Assembly: GCF_009687865.1 (NCBI RefSeq)
Contig: NZ_BLAE01000007.1
Coordinates: forward strand, 124,001-188,000
Reading direction: 5' to 3'
DNA length: 64,000 nucleotides
Origin: Acrocarpospora macrocephala
GTDB lineage: Bacteria; Actinomycetota; Actinomycetes; Streptosporangiales; Streptosporangiaceae
Shown here: positions 42,646 through 51,094 of the stretch, in pieces
Layout of the letters: each line of letters begins with the position of its first letter
How positions within the stretch are numbered: the stretch's first letter is position 1
Position numbers and translations under genes: made by a program
Notes under the pieces: model-generated
Told to the model about the DNA's origin: nothing
The model's input: the letters and a program-made list of their open reading frames with translations, nothing else
Database searches by the model: none

Positions 42646-43707
42646 ATGGAGATGGCAACGGCGACCACAGTCGAAAGCACGAAGACCCGGGCGGTGTGGG
42701 CGGATGTCGCCAAGGGCGTCTGCATCCTGCTGGTCGTGCTCTGGCACACGGTCAACAAGCACTACCTGCAGGTGGACTGGAAGATCGGCGGGGCGATCCC
42801 GGCCATGTGGGGATTCTTCGGCGACCAGCTGATGACCCTGCGGATGCCGCTGTTCTTCACCATCTCCGGCATGTTCGCGGTCAGCGCCTTCCACCGCCCC
42901 TGGCGGGTGGTCGTGCGCTCCCGCGTCGCCAAATTCCTCTACCTCTACCTGGTCTGGATGCTCATCCACACCGCGATCCTGTGGTTCACCCCCAGCTTCG
43001 ACACCCTCAGCGCCCGCAGCCTCGGCCAATTCGCCGAACAGCTCACGATCACCCCGCCCAACCTGTGGTACCTGTACGCGCTGGCCCTCTACTTCGTGGC
43101 CGCCAAGGCGCTCAAGCGGGTGCCGGTGCCCATCCTGCTCGGCGCCGCCGCCCTCCTGGCGGTCGTGGCCGCCGCCGACCTGATCGCCACCCCCGGCAAC
43201 CGCGGCTCCCTGCTCCAGAACTTCGTGTTCTTCCTGCTCGGCCTGCACCTGCGCCCGCACATCGAACGCCTGACCCAGCACACCACCTGGCGCCGAACCG
43301 GCGCGATAGGCGCGGTATACGCGATCGCCCTGCTGGCCATGGCCGCCACCGCCACCCAGCAAACCCCCACGATCTGGACGGCAGTCTCCCTGATCGCCAC
43401 CGTGTTCGGCCTCAGCGCCGCCCCCCTGGTGGCCCGCTGGACCCACATCGGCGCGGCCCTGTCCTGGCTCGGCCGCCGCACGCTCCCGATCTACGTCATC
43501 CACATGCCGATCCTGGCCCTGCTGCACGTGACCCTGATCGGAAAGCTGTCGAACGCGAGCCCGGCCGTACAGACCGTACTCGCCGTCGCCTACCCGGTCA
43601 TCGTGACAGCACTGCTCGTGGCACTGTGCCTGCTCGCTGAGTACGGCCTGAAGGCGGCCCGGGCGACCTGGCTGTTCGAACTCGCCTCACGACGCACTCG
43701 AGTCTGA
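42646..43707 (+). CDS. Acyltransferase 3 family membrane protein
   Basis: 353 residues; ATG 42646 follows GGGAAGG, with the next Met two codons later. About ten hydrophobic segments, with the family start ADVAKGVCILLVVLWHTVN carrying the essential His, the RMPLFFTISGMFAV block after segment two and a late SWLGRRTLPIYVIHMPIL segment. These proteins transfer acyl groups to sugars, peptidoglycan, antibiotics or lipids. No glycosyltransferase or biosynthetic cluster is adjacent, so the acceptor is unknown. Confidence 0.85.
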   Translation: MEMATATTVESTKTRAVWADVAKGVCILLVVLWHTVNKHYLQVDWKIGGAIPAMWGFFGDQLMTLRMPLFFTISGMFAVSAFHRPWRVVVRSRVAKFLYLYLVWMLIHTAILWFTPSFDTLSARSLGQFAEQLTITPPNLWYLYALALYFVAAKALKRVPVPILLGAAALLAVVAAADLIATPGNRGSLLQNFVFFLLGLHLRPHIERLTQHTTWRRTGAIGAVYAIALLAMAATATQQTPTIWTAVSLIATVFGLSAAPLVARWTHIGAALSWLGRRTLPIYVIHMPILALLHVTLIGKLSNASPAVQTVLAVAYPVIVTALLVALCLLAEYGLKAARATWLFELASRRTRV

Positions 43708-43714
43708 CTCCCGG

Positions 43715-43799
43715 TCACGGTTACCTGCTCGGCGGTCAGCAGCGCGATCGCGCCGATCCGGGCCAGGTAGCCGCCGAGTTCGTCCGCGTAGGTTCGCAT
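43715..43799 (-). pseudogene. Fragment of a sigma-70 factor gene (region 1.2-like)
   Basis: Reading from ATG 43799 the first 22 codons give MRTYADELGGYLARIG and ALLTAEQV, which match the DxVRxYLxxIGxxxLLTAEEE pattern of sigma-70 region 1.2. The similarity stops abruptly where the frame enters the end of the acyltransferase gene, so only the front of the gene remains. Confidence 0.45.
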
Positions 43800-43813
43800 C
43801 GTGATCACCGGAT

Positions 43814-44371
43814 TCAGGTTTGGCGGGGTCGGCGCCAGCGCTCGCCGGCCACGACCCAGGCCGCGCTCCACTGGGCGTACCGGCCGCGGTCAAGGAGGAA
43901 CCGGGCCAGCGTGTATCCGAGCCACACGAAAAGGAGCACGCCGAGCTCCAGTCCGAAGGCGGCGACCGAGGTCGACATGATGGTGTCGGCGTGGTCGCGC
44001 GGCCGGGCAGTCACCCTGTTGCCCGCATCCACCCACACCTGGTACGTCATGCCGACCACCTGGACGCGGGGCGCGACCAGGCCGGTGACCTGGGCACCGT
44101 CGTCCCGCTGCCACTGCAGAGCACCCGTCGGCGTACGCGCCAGAGTCACGGTCACGGATTCACGGACCCCGGATCCGGACAGCTCAGCGCGCAGGCCGCG
44201 CTGGTAGACCGCGGCGCTCACCACGGTGACCGGCCAGATCGACAACAGCACCAGGCCGATCGCGAGGGCCACGACCAGCGCCTCCCACCGATCCGATGGG
44301 CGTCGCAGTGGATTCCTGTCGGGGCGGTAGAGGCGCACGCGCCTCATGAGCCAGCCGGTCCGGGCTGTCAT
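43814..44371 (-). CDS. Rv1733c-like membrane protein
   Basis: 185 residues from ATG 44371, which has an excellent GGAGGT ribosome site. It has the plan of the mycobacterial Rv1733c family: a basic N-terminus with RNPLRRPSDRWEA, a first membrane segment (LVVALAIGLVLLSIWPVTVVS), an external beta-rich domain of about 75 residues and a second membrane segment (FGLELGVLLFVWLGYTLARF). Rv1733c is a DosR-regulon dormancy protein of unknown function. A DosR-like box is centred 90 bases upstream. The two-segment topology is complete. Confidence 0.75.
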   Translation of the reverse strand: MTARTGWLMRRVRLYRPDRNPLRRPSDRWEALVVALAIGLVLLSIWPVTVVSAAVYQRGLRAELSGSGVRESVTVTLARTPTGALQWQRDDGAQVTGLVAPRVQVVGMTYQVWVDAGNRVTARPRDHADTIMSTSVAAFGLELGVLLFVWLGYTLARFLLDRGRYAQWSAAWVVAGERWRRPRQT

Positions 44372-44454
44372 GACACACCTCCGAGATACCTTCGTCCCTT
44401 CACACGATCGGGGCCGGCGGCGTGCCGGACGAGTGCCGCCCGGCACGCCTTGCG

Positions 44455-44468
44455 GGGACTTTCGGCCT
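44455..44468. promoter_or_regulatory. DosR-like box upstream of the Rv1733c-like gene
   Basis: GGGACTTTCGGCCT closely resembles the DosR/DevR consensus half-sites GGGAC...GTCCC and the GGGACTTTCGGCCC form. It lies about 85-100 bases before the start at 44371. Confidence 0.55.
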
Positions 44469-44553
44469 TCGTCTCACGTGCTGTCCATCGCGCCGGCGAG
44501 CGATTCGCCTCATCGGCACCTTGTGGCCACGCGCTCGTCCAGAAGTACCGCCT

Positions 44554-45045
44554 TTAACGGCGGCCCGATTCATCATTCGATTCCGGGCTCACCATTTCGA
44601 TACGGAACATCGCGGAATTGACCTGTCCCGTCCCGGTGGTCGTTTCCAGCCGACCGGCGACTGCTTTGAGAATGTCGATTGTCGTGATGATGCCGGTAAT
44701 CCAGCCCTGCTCGTCGACCACGGGGAGCGCGTCCCTGCCCGAGTCGAGCATCAAGGCGGCGACGTACGCGATCGATTGATCCTTCTGGATCCGGGGCAGC
44801 CTGCGGTCGTTCAGGAAATCGCGGGCTTCCCGTTGTGCCAGGTCATTCATGGCGCCCGACCAGCCCATCGCCAGTTCGTGCAGGCCGAGGATGCCATGCA
44901 GGCGGCGGCCCTCGTCGACGACCGGAATATGGTGGATCTTCGCACGCCGCATCACCTCCCACGCCATCAGCGGTGATTCCTGCGGCGTGATCGTCACCAC
45001 GACGCGGGTCATGATGTCGGCCGCGGTGAGGGGGCGCGTGGTCAT
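44554..45045 (-). CDS. CBS-domain protein (Hrp1-like)
   Basis: 163 residues from ATG 45045, overlapping the universal stress gene stop. Two CBS motifs: ADIMTRVVVTITPQESPLMAW with HHIPVVDEGRRLHGILG, then SIAYVAALMLDSGRDALPVVDEQGWITGIIT. CBS pairs bind adenosyl ligands and act as energy or redox sensors; the mycobacterial DosR-regulon protein Hrp1 (Rv2626c) has the same plan and size. It is the second gene of a two-gene unit with the stress protein at 45042. Confidence 0.85.
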   Translation of the reverse strand: MTTRPLTAADIMTRVVVTITPQESPLMAWEVMRRAKIHHIPVVDEGRRLHGILGLHELAMGWSGAMNDLAQREARDFLNDRRLPRIQKDQSIAYVAALMLDSGRDALPVVDEQGWITGIITTIDILKAVAGRLETTTGTGQVNSAMFRIEMVSPESNDESGRR

Positions 45046-45911
45046 CGCTCCTCCTGGTACGGGCGGACAACGGCGACGGGACACGACGCGCCGTGGAGGA
45101 CCCCGTGGCTCACCGAGCCGAGCACCGCCGAGCCGAAGGCGCCCATCCCGCGCGAGCCGACCACCACGAGGTCGGCCAGACGCGACGCCTCGTTCAGCGT
45201 GGGGATCGGATGGCCGGTGAGGAACGACTCCTCGACCTTGACGTCCGGATTCCGCTCCCGCCACGAGGTCAGGCGGTCGTGGACGTCAGCCACCCGATCG
45301 TTGAAGACGCCTTGCAGGAGCTGGCTGTAACCGATCGCATAAGGGGAAAAGATGAGCTCCTGCCAGGTGTAGATCACCTTCAGACCGGCTCCGCGCCTTC
45401 TCGCCTCGCCGAAGGCGTACTCCAGCGCCGCCTCGGAGTGGTCCGACCCGTCGTACCCCACGACGATCTCCCCGTACGAGACCGGGGCCATCTGCCTGAC
45501 GACCACGATGGGTCCGGGCACGTGGCCTGCCACGCCCAGCCCCACCGATCCGAGCAGCAGACCGGCGAAGCCGCCCATGCCGCGGCTCCCCACCACGAGG
45601 CAGTCAGCCTCAGCGGATTCGGATTTCAGCTGCTCCACGATCGAGCCGGTGACCATCCTGGTGACCACGTCGAGGTCCGGGACTCGCTCGCGGGCCCGCT
45701 CCTTGGCGGCGGCCAGGATGTCCTCCCCGTGCCGGGTGGCGGCCGCGGTCAAGTTGTCCAGGCCTCGCAACGCCAGATCGCCCGACCAGGGATCGCGTAC
45801 ATGGACGATCTTCAAAGTCGCCCCCCTGCGCACCGCGTCGTCCACCGCGTAGTCGGCGGCCAGGGCAGCGGACGCCGATCCGTCCAGACCGACAACGACC
45901 AGTCCAGCCAT
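45042..45911 (-). CDS. Universal stress protein, two tandem Usp domains
   Basis: 289 residues from ATG 45911, with GAGGAG upstream. Two Usp domains (about 1-145 and 150-289), each starting VVVGLDGS or IVVGYDGS and ending with the ATP-binding loop (GSRGMGGFAGLLLGSV, GSRGMGAFGSAVLGSV) and a PIVVVR/CPVAVVR strand. This resembles Rv2623, a dormancy-linked ATP-binding Usp of the DosR regulon. A DosR-like box lies about 90 bases upstream. The CBS gene overlaps it by four bases. Confidence 0.9.
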   Translation of the reverse strand: MAGLVVVGLDGSASAALAADYAVDDAVRRGATLKIVHVRDPWSGDLALRGLDNLTAAATRHGEDILAAAKERARERVPDLDVVTRMVTGSIVEQLKSESAEADCLVVGSRGMGGFAGLLLGSVGLGVAGHVPGPIVVVRQMAPVSYGEIVVGYDGSDHSEAALEYAFGEARRRGAGLKVIYTWQELIFSPYAIGYSQLLQGVFNDRVADVHDRLTSWRERNPDVKVEESFLTGHPIPTLNEASRLADLVVVGSRGMGAFGSAVLGSVSHGVLHGASCPVAVVRPYQEER

Positions 45912-45997
45912 GATGATCTCCTCTGCAGGCTCGGGTTCCCCTTCTATGGGACCCTGCCGGCACGACCGCGAACTGCGGGCGAACGTCACTTTCCCAA

Positions 45998-46011
45998 GGG
46001 ACCTTTGGACC
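45998..46011. promoter_or_regulatory. DosR-like box upstream of the universal stress gene
   Basis: GGGACCTTTGGACC is a near-palindrome of DosR type, about 87-100 bases before the start at 45911. Confidence 0.5.
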
Positions 46012-46041
46012 ACCGGCGAGTACCGGTTCCGGAGATGATGA

Positions 46042-46323
46042 TCACCCGGCCGGTCCTCCGCTTCGCCTCCTGGCCATGATCAGGTAGGCGATCGGGCCGA
46101 AGGGCTGGATGACCAGAACCGGCCACCACAGCGCCTTGCGGCCGCGCAACCGGCCCTGTGGCCGGTAGAACAGGTCGACGGCGGCGGTCGCGGTCAGGGA
46201 GAGCTCGACCGAGGCGAGCACCAGGATGGCCGCGCGCTGCCGCTCCGTCAGATCCGCCCACCGCTTTCGTGACCCCGCCCGGCCACCAATACACCGACCG
46301 CCGCCATTCGCACGTACAGCCAT
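46042..46323 (-). CDS. Small membrane protein, PLDc_N domain
   Basis: 93 residues from ATG 46323, with GGAGG upstream. Two membrane segments (AAILVLASVELSLTATAAVDLF and LWWPVLVIQPFGPIAYLIM) separated by a short Arg-rich loop match the cardiolipin-synthase N-terminal (PLDc_N) domain, which also occurs alone in small actinobacterial proteins. No enzyme domain is attached. It precedes the stress gene on the same strand but is separated by the DosR-like box. Confidence 0.75.
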   Translation of the reverse strand: MAVRANGGGRCIGGRAGSRKRWADLTERQRAAILVLASVELSLTATAAVDLFYRPQGRLRGRKALWWPVLVIQPFGPIAYLIMARRRSGGPAG

Positions 46324-46360
46324 GAGTTCTACCTCCCGCATCACCACGCGCCTTCACTCA

Positions 46361-47545
46361 TCACACTCCACCGAAACGGCCGCGACACCGGTCGAAAGTC
46401 CCGTCTGTCCAGGACCTCTGTACGCCGGCACCTGGCATTAGGGAAGGTTTTCCGTGCGCGAACTGCACGGTGATGGACAAGCCGCCTTCTGGGCGTGCGC
46501 TGGTGGTGAGGGTGGCGTGGTGAGCTTGCGTGACGGCATTGACGATGGCGAGGCCGAGGCCGTAGCCGTCGCGGCGGCCGTGACGATCAGGCGCCAGTTT
46601 CTGGAAGGCTTGAAAGAGACGCTGGATCTGGTCATCGGGGATGGCTGGCCCGCTGTTGGTGACCGTAAGGGCCACCTGCGTGCCGGAGGTCTGTGTGGTG
46701 ACCTTTACGTGCCCGCCTGCGTGGTTGTGGCGGATGGCGTTGTCGATGAGGTTGGCGACGAGGCTTTCGATCAGTCTCGGGTCTCCGGCCGTCACTGCGG
46801 GCGTCAGGTGTTCAGCGAGGTCGATGCCTGTCTGCGTTGCTTGGTCGCGGCGGGATGCGAGCACTCCTTCGACGACGTGGGCGAGGTCGAGGGTGTCCCA
46901 GCGGGTGACGCCGCGCTCGCTGGTGGCCAGGGCGAGCAGCGCTTGGACGAGCCGCTCCTGGTGTTCGCCAAGAGCGAGGGCGTCCTGGCAGGCCGAGCGC
47001 AGGGTGTCGGTGTCGGCATCGGGGTCGGCGAGAGCGACTTCAAGAAGGGTGCGCAGGCCGGCGAGAGGGGTGCGCAGCTCGTGGGAGGCGTTGGCGACGA
47101 AGTGGCGTTGAGCGTCGAAGGACGCCTGCAGGCGGGCGAACAGGTCGTCGAGCGTGTGGCCGAGCTCGGTCAGCTCGTCCGTGGGCTCGCCGAGATCAAG
47201 GCGCCGGTGGAGGTCGCCGGCGGAGATGATGTGGGCGGTGGCGGTGATGGCGCGCAGCGGGCGCAGGAACCGGCCGGCGACGGACCAGCCCAGAGCCAGG
47301 GCGACGGGAATCAGAAGGACCAGGGCGACGGCGGATCCGGCGAGGAGTTGGGGCAGGCTGATCCCGGGCCCGGTTTCGGTGATCGCGCTCGATGAGGGGT
47401 GGCCTGTGGGGGTGGCCGCCTGGATGCTGGCGAGCGGGACGGCGACGAATACGACCACGAAGCCCCCGGCGGCGTAGATGCCCGCCGCGTAGGCGAGCGC
47501 GAGCCGCGTCTGCAAAGACCTTCTGGCGAGCTTTCGGGAGGTCAT
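46361..47545 (-). CDS. Sensor histidine kinase
   Basis: 394 residues from ATG 47545, overlapping the response-regulator stop (ATGA). Two membrane segments (about 18-42 and 68-92) enclose a short 25-residue external loop, then a HAMP segment (93-145), the phosphoacceptor His155 in ASHELRTPL, the N box LIDNAIRHN and the G box GYGLGLAIV. The small sensor loop suggests detection within or near the membrane, like other small-loop kinases for antimicrobials or envelope stress. It is coupled to the regulator at 47542. Confidence 0.9.
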   Translation of the reverse strand: MTSRKLARRSLQTRLALAYAAGIYAAGGFVVVFVAVPLASIQAATPTGHPSSSAITETGPGISLPQLLAGSAVALVLLIPVALALGWSVAGRFLRPLRAITATAHIISAGDLHRRLDLGEPTDELTELGHTLDDLFARLQASFDAQRHFVANASHELRTPLAGLRTLLEVALADPDADTDTLRSACQDALALGEHQERLVQALLALATSERGVTRWDTLDLAHVVEGVLASRRDQATQTGIDLAEHLTPAVTAGDPRLIESLVANLIDNAIRHNHAGGHVKVTTQTSGTQVALTVTNSGPAIPDDQIQRLFQAFQKLAPDRHGRRDGYGLGLAIVNAVTQAHHATLTTSARPEGGLSITVQFAHGKPSLMPGAGVQRSWTDGTFDRCRGRFGGV

Positions 47546-48204
47546 GACGGTCCGATGCGGTAGCCGCCTTCGCGGATGGTCTCGATCACGGGCGGGTCGC
47601 CGAGCTTGGCCCGCAACCGGTGCATGGTGTGCTTGACGGCGCTGCTGAAGGGGTCGGCGGCCTCGTCCCAGACCCGTTCGAGCAGTTCTTCGGCGGAGAT
47701 GACCAGGCCGGGTACGGCGAGCAGGCATTCGAGCAGGGCGAACTCCCTGGGGCTCAGCTCAAGGCGCCGGTCGGCCCGGAACGCGATACGGCGGGCCGGG
47801 TCGAGGGTGATGTCCCCGCATATCAGGGTGGGCGGTAGCGGCGGGGTGGCGCGGCGGGCCAGGGCACGGACGCGGGCGACCAGTTCGGCGAACGCGAACG
47901 GCTTGGGCAGGTAGTCGTCGGCGCCGAGGCTGAGCCCGTCGACGCGGTCCTCGATCGTGCCGGAGGCGGTGAGCATCAGTACGCGGGTCTCACAGCGGCC
48001 GTGGGCCAGTCGCCGGCAGATCTCGTCCCCGTGGACGCCGGGCAGGTCGCGGTCGAGGATCACCACGTCGTAGCGGGTGGCGGCCAGGCGGTCGAGGGCG
48101 GCGGTTCCGTCCAGGACGACGTCGACGGCCATGCCCTCGCGGCGCAGCCCGGTTCCGATGGAGCGGGCGAGGACCTCGAAGTCCTCGACGACGAGGACCC
48201 TCAC
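47542..48204 (-). CDS. OmpR-type response regulator
   Basis: 220 residues from GTG 48204 (VRVLVVEDFE); GTG 48210 is an alternative. Receiver domain with acidic VVED, phosphoacceptor Asp51 in LDRDLPG and Lys in PKPF; C-terminal winged helix with LELSPREFALLECLL and VKHTMHRLRAKLG. It is divergent from the permease gene at 48345 across a 47-bp palindrome, the likely binding site for autoregulation and control of the permease. Confidence 0.9.
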   Translation of the reverse strand: MRVLVVEDFEVLARSIGTGLRREGMAVDVVLDGTAALDRLAATRYDVVILDRDLPGVHGDEICRRLAHGRCETRVLMLTASGTIEDRVDGLSLGADDYLPKPFAFAELVARVRALARRATPPLPPTLICGDITLDPARRIAFRADRRLELSPREFALLECLLAVPGLVISAEELLERVWDEAADPFSSAVKHTMHRLRAKLGDPPVIETIREGGYRIGPS

Positions 48205-48277
48205 CGCCACTGACCGCCGGTCGTCGTGCGGGCGGGGCCGCCGGGTCGAGGTGCCATGCCTGCAACGATGCCAGATC

Positions 48278-48324
48278 CCCGGTTCCAGCCGGGTCGCAGC
48301 GGCTGCGACCCGGCTGGAACCGGG
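48278..48324. promoter_or_regulatory. 47-bp perfect palindrome between divergent genes
   Basis: Each 23-base arm (48278-48300 and 48302-48324) is the exact reverse complement of the other around one G; each arm begins or ends with the GGTTCCAGCC/GGCTGGAACC motif. It lies 75-120 bases before the response-regulator start and 21-67 bases before the permease start. As RNA it would fold into a very stable hairpin. Either a double operator of the two-component system or a structural element. Confidence 0.6.
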
Positions 48325-48344
48325 TGCCGCGTACAACCGTCGGC

Positions 48345-49883
48345 ATGAGTTCATTCACGCCGCACCGATCCAGCCGGCGGGCCGGGCAGGACCGCTTCCC
48401 TCAGTTGCTGCGCGCGGAGTGGACCAAGTTCCGCTCCGCGCGGGGCTGGGTGCTGTCCATGGCGGCCTCCGTGCTGGTCACCGTGTCGCTCGGACTGCTG
48501 ATCGCCGGGGGCGCCCGCAGCACTTGCGTGACCTGGAAAGGCGAGGGCCCCTGCCCCGCGCCCTTGGTGGGTCCCGATGGCACGGCGGTGAAGGACAAGT
48601 ACTACTTCGTGCACCAGCCGCTCAAGGGGAACGGCAGCATCACCGCCCGCGTGTCGGACATGACCGGGCAGATGCGACTGCCGGACGCCGTACCCGGGGT
48701 GCGCAACGTCAAGAAAGGCGTGGTGCCCTGGGCGAAGGCCGGGCTCCTGGTCAGGCAGAGCCTCACGCAGGGCACACCGTACGCCGCCGTCATGATCACC
48801 GGCAGCCACGGCGTGAGGATGCAGCACAACTTCACCCACGACGTGGCCGGCGGTCCTGTGCAGGGGCCCCTGTGGCTGCGGCTGACCAGGTCGGGCGACA
48901 TTCTCACCGGCTACGAGTCAGGCGACGGCAAGACGTGGACCGAGGTCAGCACGGTCAGGCTGACCGGGCTGCCGGAGACGGTCGAGATCGGGCTGTTCGC
49001 CACCTCGCCAGGCGTCTTGTGGGAGATGGCGAAAGCCTTCGCCCAGGCCACCGCCACCTTCGACCAGATCACGCTGCAGGGCGCGAACGGTTCGTGGCGG
49101 CGTGACGACGTCGGCGTCTCCTTGGGGCCCGACGGCAAGACCCTGCATCACCCGGGCGGGGTCGTCGAGTCCGGCGACAAGCTCCTCGTGACCGGGGGTG
49201 GGGACATCGGGCCCGCCACGGTGGAGGGCGGTCTGCGCGCTGACCTCATGCTAATCGGCGGGGCTGTGGGGCTGATCCTGGTGCTCGTGGTGGCGGTCAC
49301 GTTCTTCACGGCGGAACACCGGCGGGGGCTGATCGGGACCGGCCTGCCGGCCGAGCCGCATCCAGCGCGGCTGCTGGCGGCCAAGGCCGTGGTGGTCGGC
49401 GCGGTCGCGTTCGTGGCGGGGCTGGTGACCTCGGGGGTCGTGGTCCCTGTCGGCCTGGCGATGTTGCGTGCCAATCAGAACCCGATTCAGCCGATCACTT
49501 TGGGTACCGAGCTGCGGGTGATCGTCGGCTACGCGGCGCTGACCGCGGCCGCCGCCGTCCTGGCTCTGGGCCTCGCCGCGCTGGTCAAGCGGGGCATCGT
49601 CGCCATCGGGCTGGCCATCGCGCTGGTCGTCGTGCCCTACCTGCTGGCGACCGCGGGCCTGGCGCCATGGCTGCTGATGATCACCCCTGCCGCCGGGTTC
49701 GCGATCACGCAGAGCGTCCCCACGTTCGCGCATGTGGACGTGGACCTGTCACTGCTCGGGGGCTACTACCCGCTCCCGCCATGGGCAGGTTTGACCGTGA
49801 CCTGCGGGTATGCCGCCCTCGCCCTCGGGGCGGCGATAGCCGTACACCGCAGGAAAGTTTCACGTCAGGTTCCACTCGCCTAA
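48345..49883 (+). CDS. ABC-2-type permease with large external domain
   Basis: 512 residues; ATG 48345 chosen, GTG 48324 possible. An N-terminal AEWTKFRSARGWVLSMAAS motif and first membrane segment are typical of ABC-2 permeases. Residues about 65-300 form an extracellular beta-sandwich of DUF1349/laminin-G-like character (GSITARVSDMTGQ, AKAGLLVRQSLTQG, GYESGDGKTWTEV), inserted before five more membrane segments. No partner ATPase is adjacent, which is unusual. The two-component genes on the other strand suggest expression in response to the kinase's signal. Substrate is unknown. Confidence 0.75.
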   Translation: MSSFTPHRSSRRAGQDRFPQLLRAEWTKFRSARGWVLSMAASVLVTVSLGLLIAGGARSTCVTWKGEGPCPAPLVGPDGTAVKDKYYFVHQPLKGNGSITARVSDMTGQMRLPDAVPGVRNVKKGVVPWAKAGLLVRQSLTQGTPYAAVMITGSHGVRMQHNFTHDVAGGPVQGPLWLRLTRSGDILTGYESGDGKTWTEVSTVRLTGLPETVEIGLFATSPGVLWEMAKAFAQATATFDQITLQGANGSWRRDDVGVSLGPDGKTLHHPGGVVESGDKLLVTGGGDIGPATVEGGLRADLMLIGGAVGLILVLVVAVTFFTAEHRRGLIGTGLPAEPHPARLLAAKAVVVGAVAFVAGLVTSGVVVPVGLAMLRANQNPIQPITLGTELRVIVGYAALTAAAAVLALGLAALVKRGIVAIGLAIALVVVPYLLATAGLAPWLLMITPAAGFAITQSVPTFAHVDVDLSLLGGYYPLPPWAGLTVTCGYAALALGAAIAVHRRKVSRQVPLA

Positions 49884-49964
49884 AGGTGCAGAAACCTGGC
49901 CGGCCACGATCGTCGGTAGCAACCCAAGGCTCTCACCGCAAGCCCCCGGGCGCTTGCGCCGTGG

Positions 49965-50504
49965 TCATCGCGTCCCTCTGACGACCGCGATGGGGCAGGT
50001 GGCACGGTGCAGGACCGGGCGGGTCACCGACCCGATGCGGCCCAGCGGACCAGGCGATCTCGCGGCGCCGACGACGAGCAGCGTCGCCGTGGCCGACAGC
50101 CGGGTCAGGACATCGGGAACCGGCCCTTCCTCCAGCAGGTGCGTGATCTCGACCTCGGGATACTTGGTCCGCCACTTTTCGGTGACCGGTCCGAGGACCT
50201 CCTCGCCTAACGGGCCAGGCTGGATCAGCGACGAGGCGCCGACCGGATACTGCCAGGCCTGCGCCACCACCAGGCGCAGGCTGCGCATCGAGGCCTCCCG
50301 GCAGGCGAACTCCAGCACGTGATCGTCGGCATGCTCGGCCGCGCGCCGCAGCGAGTCGCGGCCGAGGTCGTCGCCCGGCTCGTACGGCCAGTGCCAGGCG
50401 TGCGCGACCAGGAGGGGCGCCTGCCGGTATTCGGCCTCATCCATCGCCCAGTCCAGGGCCTGCATGGAATAGTCGGTTCCGTCGTAGCCGACCACGATGG
50501 TCAT
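49965..50504 (-). CDS. Universal stress protein, single Usp domain
   Basis: 179 residues from ATG 50504, with GGAGGCG upstream. It starts with IVVGYDGTDYSMQALDWAM, and ends with LLVVGAARSPGPLGRIGSV and CPIAVVR. The ATP-loop GxxG is partly changed (GAARSPGPLG), so ATP binding may be weaker. A DosR-like box is 89-102 bases upstream, between this gene and the divergent GerW/YtfJ-like gene. Confidence 0.85.
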   Translation of the reverse strand: MTIVVGYDGTDYSMQALDWAMDEAEYRQAPLLVAHAWHWPYEPGDDLGRDSLRRAAEHADDHVLEFACREASMRSLRLVVAQAWQYPVGASSLIQPGPLGEEVLGPVTEKWRTKYPEVEITHLLEEGPVPDVLTRLSATATLLVVGAARSPGPLGRIGSVTRPVLHRATCPIAVVRGTR

Positions 50505-50592
50505 CGCGCTCGCCTCCATCGAATGGACGTCCGTCGACTCAACGCTCCCTCAAGGACGACGTGCTGATCAGAGCCCGAAGCCCGCGAGGCAC

Positions 50593-50606
50593 GGGACTTT
50601 CGGCTC
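50593..50606. promoter_or_regulatory. DosR-like box between Usp and GerW/YtfJ genes
   Basis: GGGACTTTCGGCTC shares its first 12 bases with the box at 44455-44468. It lies 89-102 bases before the Usp start and about 130 bases before the divergent gene. Confidence 0.55.
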
Positions 50607-50733
50607 TGATCCAGACGTCGTGGGACGCCTAGCGTTCCTGGCGTGGACAAGCATCCGAACCCGGTTCTGGTGGACTCACTGGGGCCGCTGATCGCCGCGC
50701 AGGCGACCGGTGCTCCAGAGTAGAAGGACAGAC

Positions 50734-51081
50734 ATGGACATCATGGAAATGATCGACAAAGCACGGGATTCCGCCACAGTCCGGCGTGTCTTCGGGGAGC
50801 CGATCACCGCTGACGGCGTGACCGTCATTCCCGCGGCCCGCATCGGCGGAGGTGGCGGTGGCGGCAGCGGCCGCCAAGACGGCGAGCGGCCCGGCGAGGG
50901 CTCGGGCGGCGGCTTCGGCGTGGGAGCGACACCGGCCGGCGTGTTCGTCATCAGGGACGGCGACGTCCGCTGGCACCCGGCGATCGACTACAACAAGATC
51001 ATCCTGGGTGGTCAGGTGGTCGCCATCGTCGCCCTTCTCGTTGTGCGCGCCATCGCGCGCCGCCGCGCACGGCGGTCATAA
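50734..51081 (+). CDS. GerW/YtfJ family protein
   Basis: 115 residues from ATG 50734, with GAAGGA ahead. The family opening VRRVFGEPITADGVTVIPAARI is followed by a Gly-rich segment and GVGATPAGVFVIRDGDVRWHP, as in the sporulation protein YtfJ/GerW, here with a C-terminal hydrophobic tail (ILGGQVVAIVALLVV) and Arg cluster. In bacilli the protein is needed for spore germination proteases; in actinomycetes its role is unknown. Confidence 0.8.
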   Translation: MDIMEMIDKARDSATVRRVFGEPITADGVTVIPAARIGGGGGGGSGRQDGERPGEGSGGGFGVGATPAGVFVIRDGDVRWHPAIDYNKIILGGQVVAIVALLVVRAIARRRARRS

Positions 51082-51094
51082 CCCTCGCCCTCGA

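Noticed and set aside
43590-43871. 93-codon minus-strand gene over the acyltransferase end
   Set aside because: Only about 22 codons in the middle look like a sigma factor; the rest is antisense or non-coding, so it is kept as a gene fragment only.
46361-48204. Two-component system as the DosRS of the dormancy-like genes
   Set aside because: The regulator is OmpR type and the kinase has no GAF haem domains; DosR is NarL type. It is probably unrelated to the boxes.
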